Assembly (NCBI GenBank): GCA_011503125.2
Contig: WWBZ02000082.1
Coordinates: forward strand, 744,001-808,000
DNA length: 64,000 bases
Source of the DNA: Botryosphaeria dothidea
Taxonomy: Eukaryota > Ascomycota > Dothideomycetes > Botryosphaeriales > Botryosphaeriaceae
Direction of reading: 5' to 3'
How positions within the stretch are numbered: position 1 is the first letter of the stretch; every line of letters starts with the position of its first letter. This document shows, one piece after another, positions 1-10,672 of the stretch. The position numbers and the translations under genes are program-made. The notes beneath the pieces are model-generated. The model had not been told where the DNA came from, ran no database searches, and saw only the letters and a list, made by a program, of their open reading frames with translations.

Positions 1-2068
1 GAGGAGGCCCTCAGCGTGCAAGCGCTTTGTCAACGCGCATCTCTAGTGTTCTGTCTGCTTCGTACTCCGACCTGGAGATTCGCGATGCTCTCGAGACTCT
101 GGATGCCCGTGGCCTCAAGAACACCCAGGACATGCGCCGCCAGCTGAGATTGGACGTACAACGCGATGTCATCCAGTGCAATGGCGACATCGTCCAGGAC
201 TTTGGCTGTGTTGCAGAGGTTATTTTGCCCTGCGCTTACTCTATATGGGATTGTGCACTGACGGTGTCCAGCAACTGCGCCGGGTGGGAACTGCGATCCA
301 AGCCCTAAACAAGTGCTGCGCAGATATGAGGGCCCAGGTCTCGTCCGCCAACCGCGAGACGAAGCCCATGCTCGAAGAGACGTCGGCGCTCATGACCCAA
401 AAGGCTGATGTTGAGAAGAAGCAGCGCCTCTTGGATGCTCTAAAATCTCACTTCATCCTCTCTGACGAGGAACTATTCACTCTGACGTCTACTACTGAGC
501 CCGTCAACGATGAGTTTTTCCAGCTTCTTACCAGGGTAAAAAGGATCCACCACGATAGTCAGCTGCTTCTCGGCACCGAGGACCAGAGGCTTGGCTTGGA
601 GATTCTCGAGCAAAGTTCGAGGCAGCTCAGCTCTGCCTTCCAAAAGCTCTATCGATGGGTCCAGCGCGAGTTCAAAACCTTAGATCTTGAAAATCCCCAG
701 ATCAGCGCCTCCATCCGACGTGCCTTACGCGTCCTCGCCGAGAGGCCTACCCTCTTCCAAAGCTGCCTTGACTTCTTTGCTGAAGCCAGAGAACACACTC
801 TTTCGGACTCCTTCTACAATGCATTGACAGGTGCCTCGCAAAACGACATCAACTCCACCGCCAAGCCTATCGAGTTTTATGCTCACGATCCTCTGCGATA
901 CGTCAGCGATATGCTCGCCTGGGTCCATTCTACCACCGTGTCCGAGCGCGAGGCCCTTGAGGTGCTTTTCATTTCCGAAGGTGATGAAATCTCCAAGAGC
1001 ATTCAGCAAGGCCTCGAGAGTGAGCCGTGGATGCGTGTAGATGGGGAAGAGGGAGAGGTCTTTGATGGGAAGAAGGCCCTGCATCAGCTCGTCAGCCGCG
1101 ACTTGACCGGCGTCGCAAGGTTGTTGAGACAGCGGACGGAGCAAGTCATTCAAAGTCATGAGGACGCTGTCTTGGTATTCAAGATTGCCAACTTGATTGG
1201 CTTTTACCACAACACTTTCTCCAAATTGGTCGGTATGGATTCGCCTGTTCTAGACGTTCTTGCAACACTGGAAGAATCTGCCCTGCGACAGTTCCGCGCA
1301 AACATGCGGGATCACGTTGCCAGCGTCCAGAGCGACCTGGCCGTGGCACCAGTTGACCTGGCACCACCTGACTTCCTAGAAGAGGCCCTCGAAATGCTCA
1401 AGGCGCTGCTCAAGAGCTACGACTCATCAATGGCAGCGCTGGACAACCGCGAAAACGGCTTCCAACCAGTGCTAGTTGAGGCACTCGACCCCTTCCTCAA
1501 CGGCTGCAATAATCTCTACAAGAGATTGCAAGAACCTGACAACGATGTCTTCGCTATCAATTGCCTCCTGGCGGCGCAGTCTGTGCTAACCTCTTTCGCC
1601 TTCGTGAAAGAAAGAGTCGACGAGATGGACGACACAATGCAGGAGCACAAATCGAATCTTGTAGCCTCTCAGCACAGATACTTCTTGCACACCTCGGGTC
1701 TTTATCCCTTGAAAGCGATTCTCGCCGAGCTGTCAGAGTCTGAAGAGGGCCTCAGGTCGATTCATGAGCTCCCGCAGTTCAAGCCAGAAACCCTCGTGAA
1801 TGCAGGAGGACAGCTGGATGATTTCCTCCCGTCTGCGCTGATGGATGCAATGGACAACATAAAGAAACTACGAAACACGAGGATGGTCCAGGAAATCACG
1901 GAAGCGGCGGCCGAAAAGTTCTGCGAGGACTTTGAATATGTGGAGAGTAGGATCCTAGCAGCGGATGAGCTAAGAGTAGTTGAGAATGGCGCGGATGAAC
2001 CACCGGCTCCAAGTCTGAGAGAGCTTTTCCCGCGCACGAGTGGAGAGATTAGAGTTCTCTTGAGCTAG
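1..2068 (+). CDS. COG6: Conserved oligomeric Golgi complex subunit 6 (5' end outside window)
   Basis: Subunit of the COG tether that captures retrograde vesicles at the Golgi. The reading frame is open from position 3 and its true start lies left of the window. Exon 1 ends ...DFGCVAE at 218; a 53-bp intron (219-271, GT...CAG) joins it to [10 protein letters not shown], restoring the continuous helical COG6 N-terminus. The rest is one exon to the stop at 2066-2068. Family hallmarks are the conserved [16 protein letters not shown] and [10 protein letters not shown] stretches near the N-terminus and a long all-helical body ([34 protein letters not shown]). No membrane segment is seen, as expected for a peripheral complex. 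It converges on BOL2, with 161 bp between the two stops. Identification is by recognised family motifs. Confidence 0.93.
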
Positions 2069-2229
2069 ATGCAGATACCTTTAAAATAATGAATTTGGGC
2101 TGGTTCAATGCCCTTGTGTTTCGTTATGCGTACGCCCCATACCGCCCGGGCCTTTCCCTGGATATTATTTTCCCATCCTCCGAGACCACTTATTTAACCG
2201 AAAAAGAATTGAACCCTCGTAGTGATAGC

Positions 2230-2562
2230 TTAAGCCTGGGCCTTCTTCTTCTCCCACTCCTCAGGGGTGTGGCATTTTGGTGTCCATGCATGGATGGCGG
2301 CAATCTGCTCCTTCAAGGCGGCGTTGACGAGACGGTGACGGGCGAGGGTCGTTTTCTTCTCGAATTGCGGGGAAACTATTATGGTTTCGAACATCTGGCC
2401 ACAGCCGCCTAACGGAAACAGGGCGTTAAGAGAGTAACACGGGTGAAGAAATGCGTGGGGGTACGTACCTGAAAGGTCGGCAATCTCGACGTGCACGGCG
2501 CCGACCTTCTCCTCAAGGAGGGCCTTCAAGGTATCGGGAGTGACGCCGGAAGAGGCGCTCAT
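2230..2562 (-). CDS. BOL2: BolA-like protein of the Bol2/Fra2 type
   Basis: Small BolA protein; in yeast the Bol2/Fra2 relative pairs with monothiol glutaredoxins around a [2Fe-2S] cluster and signals iron status in the cytosol. Two exons (2562-2469 and 2408-2230) with a 60-bp intron give 90 residues: helix, GGCGQMFE loop, RHRLVN, IHAWTPKCHTPEEW. The Cys of GGCGQ and the His of IHAW are the usual cluster ligands and both are present. I start at the ATG at 2562 (MSASSGV). The frame stays open to an ATG at 2754, but that 64-residue extension is low-complexity and runs through the shared promoter with NIF3. The intron happens to be in frame without a stop, so a retained-intron protein would carry 20 extra residues. 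Confidence 0.9.
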   Translation of the reverse strand: MSASSGVTPDTLKALLEEKVGAVHVEIADLSGTYPHAFLHPCYSLNALFPLGGCGQMFETIIVSPQFEKKTTLARHRLVNAALKEQIAAIHAWTPKCHTPEEWEKKKAQA

Positions 2563-2801
2563 GTTAGGCAGCTGGACAGAGGATCGCAGAGGGAAGGCGG
2601 ATTCCAGAACGGGTGCAGAGGGGCGGATCAGATAATGCGGCGGGGAGGAAAAGCTGGGCGAGCCCCGCTGACGTGACCCTTGGACGCGCAGGGATCCGAT
2701 CGACGCGGCCACGCCCTTATCGATATCCGCACGCCCTTTGAAGCTCCAGGCCATCGCCGTCTTCCTCGCGTCATCACCATCACCAGCCTCGAGCTAAATT
2801 G
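2563..2801. promoter_or_regulatory. Short divergent promoter between BOL2 and NIF3
   Basis: Only 239 bp separate the two start codons, so both genes must share this control region. It has no stop in the BOL2 frame, which explains a spurious longer BOL2 reading. No canonical TATA box is seen. Confidence 0.5.
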
Positions 2802-4230
2802 ATGTTCGCCGCTACCCTCCGTCGTTCGTTCAACATGAGCTCCACCGTCACCTCCGCGCCCTTCTCACGGGCCGTGGTCAATTCCATGCGCAAGCTGTAT
2901 GACCTGGCCTATCACAACCATTTGTACTTTGTGCTCACATGCTGCTACTAGCTATCCCGAGGCGCTGGCAGATAAGAGTTGGGACAACACCGGACGTATG
3001 CTCTTCCTTTCAACTGCATGACCTCCTAAACTGAGACCATCCAGTGCTTCTTGAAGCGCCATTTGACCCGCTGCGACGCAACAAGAATTCTGTCCTTCTC
3101 ACTGTGGACCTTACCAAGGCCGTCGCGGACGAGGCCATCGAGCGTAATGCTTCTATCGTCGTTGCTTACCGTCGGTGTCCCTCAGATGATACACCTCACA
3201 AGCAATCGCTGACAAAGCTCAAGCGTAGATCCCATTATCTTTAGAGGACTCAAAGCATTGACCCTCGCGAACAGCCAGCAACAGTCCTTGCTCAGACTCG
3301 CTGCTAAGGGTATCAGTGTACGTGAAGCTATGGCTTGTTGTGGTTTCTAGTGTATCAGGTTGACCGGCGCTTGCAGGTTTATTGCCCTCACACGGCTGTC
3401 GACGCCGCTCCTGGTGGATTGGGAGACTGGCTTGCAGATATTGTGACCGGAACACCCGCCGACTCATCGGAGCAATCATCAATTAAAAGCGCCCAGCCAT
3501 CGCCTCTTCCCACAGGGTCATCTGACCAGGTCGATCCCTTCCAGGAGAAGAAGTCATTGTACAGCTTGAGACATCACCCCTCAAAGAGCGGAAGTTCCCT
3601 TCAAATAGGCGGCCTCAAATTGTACGTATATCCACTCTTCTCCCCGTTACGACATCCTAATGCCTGGATAGCGGAAAAACTGCGCACACCCGCCAAGCCA
3701 TCACCCCTGTGACCAATGTCCCGGGACTTGAGGGAGCCGGCATGGGCCGCATAGTACGCTTCGAAAAGCCGCAATCCCTCACTTCGATCCTTGAGCGCAT
3801 TGGTCAAGGCTTAGGCGATCCCAAGGGCTTCCCCATCGCAATCCCTCAGGGGAGCTCCGTTGACGAGATCAAGATCTCGAGCGTTGGCATCTGCGCTGGA
3901 AGTGGTGGTTCCTTGTTCTCGGGCATCGATGTTGACCTTCTCTTCACGGGAGAGCTCTCGCACCACGAAGCACTTGCTGCGATTGAGAAGGGCCAGGTTG
4001 TTATCACCCTGTTTCACTCTAATACTGAGAGAGGCTACCTTCACAGTGTATTGAGAGAGCAGCTGCTTGAGACCATCACGGATGAGTGGGAGTACCTGAG
4101 GGCAGAGGAAAGGGGGAAGCCCGGGCTCGAAGATGCGGAGATTGAGGCGCTTGATGACGGATCCATTGAGGTCGAAGTCAGCGAAAGGGACCGGGATCCT
4201 TATGGCATCATCATTGCCCAGGAACAGTAG
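2802..4230 (+). CDS. NIF3: NIF3 / DUF34 family dinuclear metal-binding protein
   Basis: NGG1-interacting factor 3 family; a widely conserved protein with a dinuclear metal site whose reaction is still unsettled. Six exons: 2802-2896, 2952-2995, 3045-3170, 3229-3317, 3377-3621, 3672-4230, giving 385 residues. Spliced landmarks are YPEALADKSWDNTG near residue 34, VVAYHPIIFRGLK (the HP metal-binding region), VYCPHTAVDAAPGGLGDWL, and near the C-terminus GICAGSGGSLF, LLFTGELSHHEAL and HSNTERGYL, all typical of the family. The HP dipeptide exists only after splicing intron 3, since its His codon is split. The first Met gives a short basic, Ser/Arg-rich lead (MFAATLRRSF) like a mitochondrial presequence; a second ATG at 2835 would remove it. 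Confidence 0.93.
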
Positions 4231-4620
4231 AAGTATGCATATTGGCGCGGATCATGGTACGAGACGGCGTGATTGGTTAATGGCAAAGGCGAACGATAGA
4301 AATGTCATGGGGTATGGATAGTTCAATGTGTGCAGTCAGGTAAAACAAGAAAATCACGGAACAAGTCGTACTTTCACAACTCCTCACATCGGTCGCACAA
4401 AAAGCTGCCATTATGAAGGGTGCGAGGTAGGTAAGGTCCGGGGACGATGGGGGTGGTTCGGCGGCGCCGCTCGCTTCTCGCTTATGATACACGCCGCGGC
4501 CCGCAAAATTCGAAATAGCACACCAAACGACGACACCACGACCTTTGCAGCCGCGACCGACCCCGACAACCACACCTTCCGTCCTTCCCACGAACCCAAC
4601 TCTCCGACACAATCGAAAAA
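4231..4620 (+). promoter_or_regulatory. Intergenic region and promoter of RPS28
   Basis: Carries the NIF3 3' region and RPS28 upstream region. Just upstream of the RPS28 ATG it is CA-rich and pyrimidine-rich on the plus strand, typical of a fungal 5' leader. No other gene is seen. Confidence 0.4.
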
Positions 4621-5108
4621 ATGGAATCCGCCAAGGTCCCCGTCAAGCTCGTCAAGGTCACCCGCGTGCTCGGCCGCACCGGTAAGCCCACACACGCACC
4701 CCAAGGACGCCCGCACACGCAGCCCGCAGCGGCCGCTGGAGCATGGGAAAAAAAAAATGGGAGGATAGAGCGCGATGCTGATGATGGACGGTCTTGCAGG
4801 CTCCCGTGGCGGTGTGACTCAGGTCCGCGTCGAGTTCATGGACGACACCGTAAGTCATAATTCGAAAGTAAGGAAACTTAGGAAGAAGCGGCTGACAGCG
4901 ATTTTCGCAGACTCGTAGCATCATCCGCAACGTCAAGGGTCCCGGTGAGCAGCGCCCCTCCCCGATCTGAAATACCTCTAGCGATCGAAATCGAATTGAA
5001 GCCGAGACACTGCGTGCGAGAAACTAATGTATGCGGCCATCCATAGTCCGTGAGAACGACATCCTCTGCCTTCTCGAGTCCGAGCGCGAGGCCAGGAGGC
5101 TGCGCTAA
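4621..5108 (+). CDS. RPS28: 40S ribosomal protein S28 (eS28)
   Basis: Small-subunit ribosomal protein near the mRNA exit/decoding region. Four short exons (4621-4681, 4800-4849, 4911-4944, 5047-5108) code for 68 residues: MESAKVPVKLVKVTRVLGRT, then GSRGGVTQVRVEFMDD, TTRSIIRNVKGP and VRENDILCLLESEREARRLR. This is full length and near-identical to eS28 across eukaryotes. Introns are 118, 61 and 102 bp; longer and several introns are common in ribosomal protein genes of filamentous fungi. Because each exon is short, the gene has no long open frame and is easily missed. Confidence 0.97.
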
Positions 5109-6013
5109 GCGGAATCAGCCACGACTGGCTGGGGGGAATGAGGGAAGCAGCAGCGGCAGGCGCGGTCGACGAAAAGAAGAAAAGAAAACAACAACGTGGG
5201 CTTTCTTCTCAAAGAGAGCGGTTGGTGGGGAGGAAGAACATGATGGCGTGGGCAAAAACGGTCGCGACTCGATTCCGAAGGATGCCTGGATACGTTGTGG
5301 CTTTCTGGCAGCTGTCCTGAGGAAGTGCTGGAGAGAAGAGAATTTATTCCATAGGTGCTCATCAAAAAATGGTCACCTTTTTTCCAGCGTCCCCCCAGAG
5401 ATCTTTCACTTCACTTTTGAGTCTCCTCCCGCTTTTCGCCTGCCCTCGGCTCGCCGTCACCACAAACCCGGGGATTCCTTATTTCTACGATACCAGCGAG
5501 GCAATCCAACTACCTTGTTTGTACCAATTCTCGCTGCACCCAAAGTCCACCTTTTCGCACATTTCAATTTTGCGCCGACTGCATCTTGAACACGCCATTT
5601 CCACCAGATTTGACACAGTTCGAAGCCCGCCGAGTTCTCCTCAGCATTTACCCCACAGCTGAAATCACTTGAGGTCCCAAACTTGCCCTTTCACGCCTTC
5701 AGCTATCAAGAGATTGGGACTTTCCAAATTTCACATGTCCAATTGAGCGCAAAACATAATTTCATGGTTTCTCATTGTCTTTCTATGTTCTCACGAATAT
5801 ATCATATCAGTCTCTTGTCCCATCTCATGCGTGTGTTTCCTGACTATGCAATATGCGCCCAAATAATCCGCTATGCCCGAACAAAAAGGAAAATCCCAGA
5901 AAAACAATCAAACGCCCTTTTCTCGACTGGCTAACATGCAATCAGAAAATGACAAGAACCCAGAGCCCCAAATAGAAACACCTCAGCTCAGGCGCTCTCA
6001 AAAAAAAAACAAA
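5109..6013. other. Convergent intergenic region, no gene seen
   Basis: Lies between the 3' ends of RPS28 and allantoinase. It is pyrimidine-rich on the plus strand and AT-richer than its surroundings from about 5350. Frames here are short and show no family motif. Confidence 0.4.
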
Positions 6014-7628
6014 TCAAGCCTCAACATCCTTGTGCTTCCTGGGCTCGAGCAGCAGCTTGCCCGCCGGCCCGGACTTGTCGACGAAGCCGTCGGCGCGGCT
6101 GTGGATCTTGCGGCCGCGCAGCCACGTCTCGGCGACGACGCCGCGCAGCGTCTTGTGCTCGTACGGCGAGCACTTGTTGCGGAAGAGCATGGTGCTCGGC
6201 TCCACGACGAACGTCGCCTCGTCGTCGAACACGGCGATGTCGCCGTCGAAGCCGACGCCCAGGTCGCCCTTCGCGTCCTCGAGGCCGACCTGGCGCGCCG
6301 TGTTGCGGCAGCACCAGCGCACGACGTCCTCGATGGTGATGTCGGGACGGGTCTGCGCCTCGGTCCACAGGATGGACAGGCCGAGGCCGACGCTGCTGAT
6401 GCCGCCCCAGGCGCTGAAGAAGTCGCCGTCGGCGCCGTCGACGTTGTGCGGGTCGGTGGCGCCGGCCTCGGCGAGCGCGGCGGGGAGCAGCTTGAGGTCG
6501 GGCGTGCAGGGGGAGTGGTCGGAGACGATGGTCTTGATGACGGAGTCGTCGGGGCGCGTGAGCTCGGCCCACAGGCCGTCTTGGTTGGACTGCTCGCGGA
6601 TGGGCGGGCAGCACTTGTGCCGCGTGTCGCCCTCCTTGACGCCCTCGGCCGCCAGGCTGAGGTAGTGGAAGCACGTCTCGGCCGTCACCTTGACGCCCCT
6701 GGCGCGAGCCTCGCGCAGCATGGGGATTGCCTGGATCGCGGACAGGTGCACGATGTGCAGGTCGAGGTGCGGGGCGAGGTGGGCGAGGGAGAGGATCTCG
6801 GCGATGGCGTACGTCTCGAAGGAGGGAGGACGCGAGTCCAGGAAGGTCTGATAGGTGGTGAGCGGGCCAGAGGGCTGCAGCGGCGGCTCAGACACCTGGA
6901 CGTCGTCGCCGACGGAGGCGGTGATCGGGGGGATCATCTCGGCGTGGAACATGACGGTGGTGGGCTCGTCTGCCAGCTCGGCCAGGACCTTCTTAATGTC
7001 GTCCGAAGCAACGGCAGGGAACTCGTCGACCTGGATTGGCAGATGGTTAGTTCGTTTCGCCCAGTGTGATATCAACTAGACAGTATGAACTTACTCCGCT
7101 CTCGATCAGAAATCCCTTGAATCCCCGCACGCCGGCCTTGACGAGGGCCTTCAGGTCCTGGTCGTTGCCCGGGATGATACCGCCGTAGAAGCCAACATCG
7201 ACCCAGCACTTGCCCTGGGCGGCTTCGACCTTGGTCTTGAGGTTCTCGACGGTCGTGGTGGGCGGGATGGCGTTCAGCGGCATGTCAATGACGGTGGTGA
7301 CACCGCCAAAGGCAGCGGCGCGCGTACCGGTCCAGAAGCCCTCCCATTCGGTGCGGCCTGGCTCATTCAGATGCACGTGAGCGTCGACGAGGCCGGGCAG
7401 GAGAATCTTGGGCGAGTGGTCGACATAGGGAGTACCAGGAGGGAAGTCAGAGGGAGGCAGGACGGAGTGGAAGATGGAGGTGATTTTTCCGGTGATGGTG
7501 GAGACGACAATGGTGGCTTCGGTCAGACGGCCAGAGACGACAGCGCGGGACGAGGCAATGACGGTGATCGGAGGCACTTGGGAAGAGCTGGAGGCGGCCG
7601 AGGGAGCGTCTGTTGCGTGGGGAGCCAT
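6014..7628 (-). CDS. DAL1: Allantoinase
   Basis: Hydrolyses allantoin to allantoate, the first ring-opening step of allantoin use as nitrogen source. Two exons (7628-7095, 7030-6014) with a 64-bp intron give 516 residues of the amidohydrolase fold. Metal ligands are visible: DAHVHLNEPG (H84, H86), GFKGFLIESG (K171, the carbamylated lysine), FHAE (H207), VHLSA (H273) and SDHSP (D349). DPHNVDGADGDFFSAWGGISSV is also typical of allantoinase rather than dihydroorotase or dihydropyrimidinase. No signal peptide or C-terminal peroxisomal SKL is seen (ends KHKDVEA). GATA-factor sites upstream suggest nitrogen catabolite control. A long plus-strand frame opposite it is a high-GC shadow. Confidence 0.95.
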
Positions 7629-7778
7629 GGTGGGCTATAGAGAACAGAAAATGGTGTTTTTGCTGAGCAACAGCACTGGACACTGCCGGCAGAACCTAAT
7701 GCGAGGCCTGGAGAAAGAAGCAGCTCCGGATTTTGGCGGCGAAAGGGTCTATGCAGTATGCAGGGTCCTCGGAAAAGA

Positions 7779-7803
7779 GATAAGGTCACGGCAAAGAGAT
7801 AAG
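7779..7803 (+). promoter_or_regulatory. Pair of GATAAG sites upstream of allantoinase
   Basis: GATAAG occurs at 7779-7784 and 7798-7803, same orientation, 151-175 bp upstream of the allantoinase start at 7628. Further HGATAR matches lie at 7958-7963 (CTTATC), 7972-7977 (CTATCT) and near 8187. AreA/NIT2-type GATA factors bind such sites and often act through closely spaced pairs. Occupancy is inference. Confidence 0.55.
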
Positions 7804-8515
7804 GACCTTGGCTGGCACAGCAGGCGGAAGGACGAAAAAAGAGGACAAATGCGTGCGGGGCAACAAAGGCGGAGGAGAAGGCGGAGAGAGACTTTGTCCT
7901 TCTTGTTTGAGGGAAGAAGCGGAAGAGGCGCAGACAAAGCTGGGGTACGGCGAGACTCTTATCAATGCTACCTATCTCAGGGCCAAATTTGGAAAAAGTG
8001 TCAGATTCACTCAGCGGGACCGACCGGCGGCCGGCGTCGATCCAGCAAGCCTGGCTCGATTGGCTGGCAAAAGACGCAGCGGACCCTCGCCCCTCGGCGC
8101 AATGGCCGTGCAGCGGCGGCGGCAGCTCTCATCGTGGGCCGGGTGAGGATGGTGTGGAACGAGGCGTATTACTCGATAGAAATGGCGGCCCCCTATCGGC
8201 GCCGGCACTGGTGCAGAAAGGGCGAGCCCTACCGGCCACGTCTAAACTGTGGCGCTAGGCAATCTTCCGGAGACCCGTGCATCGCCGAGCGAGCCCGCCG
8301 GCGGCGTCCTAGGCTGTGAGACTCGAGAAGTCGTCGTCGTCGTGCTGAAAGACAGTCTGTGTCAGCTCTGCTCTCGTCGTCCTTGTCCGCCGCATGCCAG
8401 CCTCAGGCCGAGAAGACGCTGCCTGGCGGGCAATGCAAAACAACACGGCTGCATCACGAGCTCTTGGCACGCCATATTACTCGATCCTTTTCCCCCTGCT
8501 GCCGCTCACCACATT

Positions 8516-9085
8516 CTGATCGAGTAATGGAAACGACTCGCTCCTACCGCCCATTCCCTAGCCCACCACCACACCACCACTGATCAAAACCACAATTCCG
8601 CCTTCTGCAGCCTCGCTTGAACGTGGCGGCCGATCCCATGCTCTTTCCGCCGGAAGATTCTTCCTGGGCATTTAAATCCGCCAGCGTTGCTGTTTCACCT
8701 CGACCCCACCGCGCCTGGAGCTACGCATTCGAAAACTGGATTCCGAAGGCTGATTGAGGCTGCAGACTCTCTTTTCGTCACAGTTCCGATGTAAAGGCGA
8801 GTAAGTTTGACTTGTCAATCTTCCTTTCGGTTCTCAAGAGGTCGGCATCATGCTGGAGACGAGAGGCCGCGCGCCAGCTTAGGTGCAGCATGCAGACGAC
8901 CAGAAGGAACGCTCGATGCATTTCCGCGGACAGGTGATCATCCAGGTCGGCCGAATGTAAGATGCAGCTTGTCTGTCCTAGGGAAGACCTCCAATGACTC
9001 GCGGGGCTACCGCTGGCCAACGGGCGGAAAGCTCGACTAATGGAGCAAAGGAGAGACGAAAATACCATTTCCATTACTCGATCAG
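8516..9085. repeat. 18-bp inverted repeat pair around a 534-bp spacer
   Basis: Positions 8516-8533 are the exact reverse complement of 9068-9085 (read as tttccattactcgatcag on one arm). Two further partial copies sharing ATTACTCGAT lie at 8168-8177 and 8476-8485. No target-site duplication and no transposase frame are seen between the arms, so a miniature element or a repeated binding site are both possible. Confidence 0.5.
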
Positions 9086-9186
9086 GATACCGGCTCATGA
9101 TCGAGACGCATCAACTATTACACAACTGTTCGTCTTTTACCCGGCCCCAGCTCTTGGAACAGTTCCCCTCTCGTCACGTTGCACCT

Positions 9187-10046
9187 TCACAAGTACTTCT
9201 CTTCAATCTTCCCTGACAGGCTCTTTGGAACCTCCTTCCCCCACAACCCCCCACCCTCGTGAAAGCGCTCCAGCAAGGGCGTAATTGGCGAGAAAACGAC
9301 TGTCCCTAGGACGCAGAAGATTGTCGCGATGAACTGCCAGACCCACACGACGAGGAAGCCGCCGAACCAGACGAATCTCACGAATTCGTTCGTCTGGTAC
9401 AAGTCGTTCTGGGCGTTGATGTAGTACTTGCCTCGATCCCCACCACCACCATCTTCGTTCCTAGACCGCGACGGCGGGACGTAGTCGAGATGCAAGACGG
9501 TGACGAGGCTCACCGGCGCCGCGTAAAACGGTATGATCCAGGCCCGGAAGACTTGCGAGATGTGGACGTACAGGACGAGGTTCGTTTTGTCAAAAGCTGT
9601 CAGGGATTCGGAGGCGTGAGGTTAGTCTAGAGTTGGGAGCACTGTGCCATCACGCAATGATAGGCGGGACGATTGCCAATCTTGTCGTCAAACCGCGGCC
9701 CGTAGCTTCGTGGAGATTGTTGCGCGGTCGCACACATTTCTGGGGGGTTTCGTCACGTACCGACTGAATTGACCTTCGCGTCGATGCGCGGGCTCATGAT
9801 CTTGTACCAGCGGTAGATGTAGTGGATCAGGGCGCGCGAGTTATTGAACTTGCCCGTGCGGCAGAAGGGATGCGTGAACGAGGCATTGCTTGCAAAGTAC
9901 TTCTCGATCGCCTGCCGCTGGACGTCCGGGGGCGTTTGCGTGAGGAGATGGATCACCTGCGGGATGTCCTGCTCTGCGGCGCCCTTTTGTTAGCTGTGCG
10001 TCCGCGATGATGATGCTGGTCGCCGTGCTGTACCTGGGTTCTCCAT
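9187..10046 (-). CDS. SigF-like / NTF2-like domain protein with C-terminal membrane segment
   Basis: Fungal protein of the type annotated as SigF-like NTF2-like; function unknown. Three exons: a 13-nt first exon (10046-10034, MENP+G), 9973-9761 and 9596-9187, giving 211 residues. The N-terminal half (PEQDIPQVIHLLTQTPPDVQ, YFASNASFTHPFCRT, LIHYIYRWYKIMSP) looks like the NTF2/SnoaL cone fold. The exon 3 start (VLYVHISQVFRAWIIPFYA) continues it. Residues from about 145 (FVRFVWFGGFLVVWVWQFIATIFCV) form a long hydrophobic stretch, probably one or two membrane passes, and the tail is short and basic. Both junctions keep the frame, which supports the unusual 13-nt start exon. Confidence 0.75.
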
Positions 10047-10672
10047 CGTGGGGGGCGGATGAGCAGATGGATGGGTTGTGAGAGTTATTCTACAAGCACT
10101 GCGACGTGACTAGGGACCCCAAGAAATGTGCAATCCGTTCTTGATCAACAGGAAGGGGCGGCGGAAGGCTGCCGCGCGGTCAGCCCTCGACGCGGAGCAG
10201 AGCGTACGCCTGACGTCATTGGATCAACAAGGCCGGGCAAGCCTTATGATCTTCACATGCAAGACACTTAGCTCCCGCGCCGCAACGAGTCATGCCTGTA
10301 CAAGTGACGATGACCTCCGTCCAGATTGGAGTACAAATCGATAGCTCAATTGCAGGCAGCAATATGTTCTATATCCGAGCCTGTCCATCGCTCCCAGTGA
10401 TGGTGTCAATTCAGATTCATCAATCGATTGAGCCCCGTTGCGTCATCTTTGACGTTTCACGTTGGTTGTGACCCTTCTTTGTAGCAAATTGATTTTGAAC
10501 CTATTTCCGTCCTTCAGACGCGAGAAAATTAATATGTACAGATGTAGTTTGATTGATTGCGCATGTCGTTCTATTGGCCGCGCCGGGGTCCATTACAATC
10601 GCAGCTAGTTAGTGATACCAATACAGTCATGAATCCACCTCCCATTCAGTAAACCTCTTTCCTCCACATCTC
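10047..10672 (-). promoter_or_regulatory. Upstream region of the SigF/NTF2-like gene
   Basis: Holds the promoter of the gene at 10046 and the 3' flank of the TM9 gene. Moderately AT-rich toward 10500. No gene seen. Confidence 0.35.

Larger units (their letters stand above)
7629..9186. other. Long upstream region of allantoinase, no gene seen
   Basis: About 1.56 kb between the allantoinase start and the 3' end of the SigF/NTF2-like gene. It holds the GATA sites next to allantoinase and four copies of ATTACTCGAT (8168-8177, 8476-8485, inverted 8519-8528, 9073-9082). Frames within it are short and unconvincing. Confidence 0.4.

Noticed and set aside
2563..2754. 64-residue N-terminal extension of BOL2
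   Set aside because: Low-complexity, runs through the shared promoter and has no convincing targeting signal; the ATG at 2562 gives the normal family length.
5873..7069. 398-codon plus-strand frame opposite allantoinase
   Set aside because: Repetitive Ala/Val/Gly/Arg/Asp composition caused by GC-rich third codon positions of the real gene; no family motifs.
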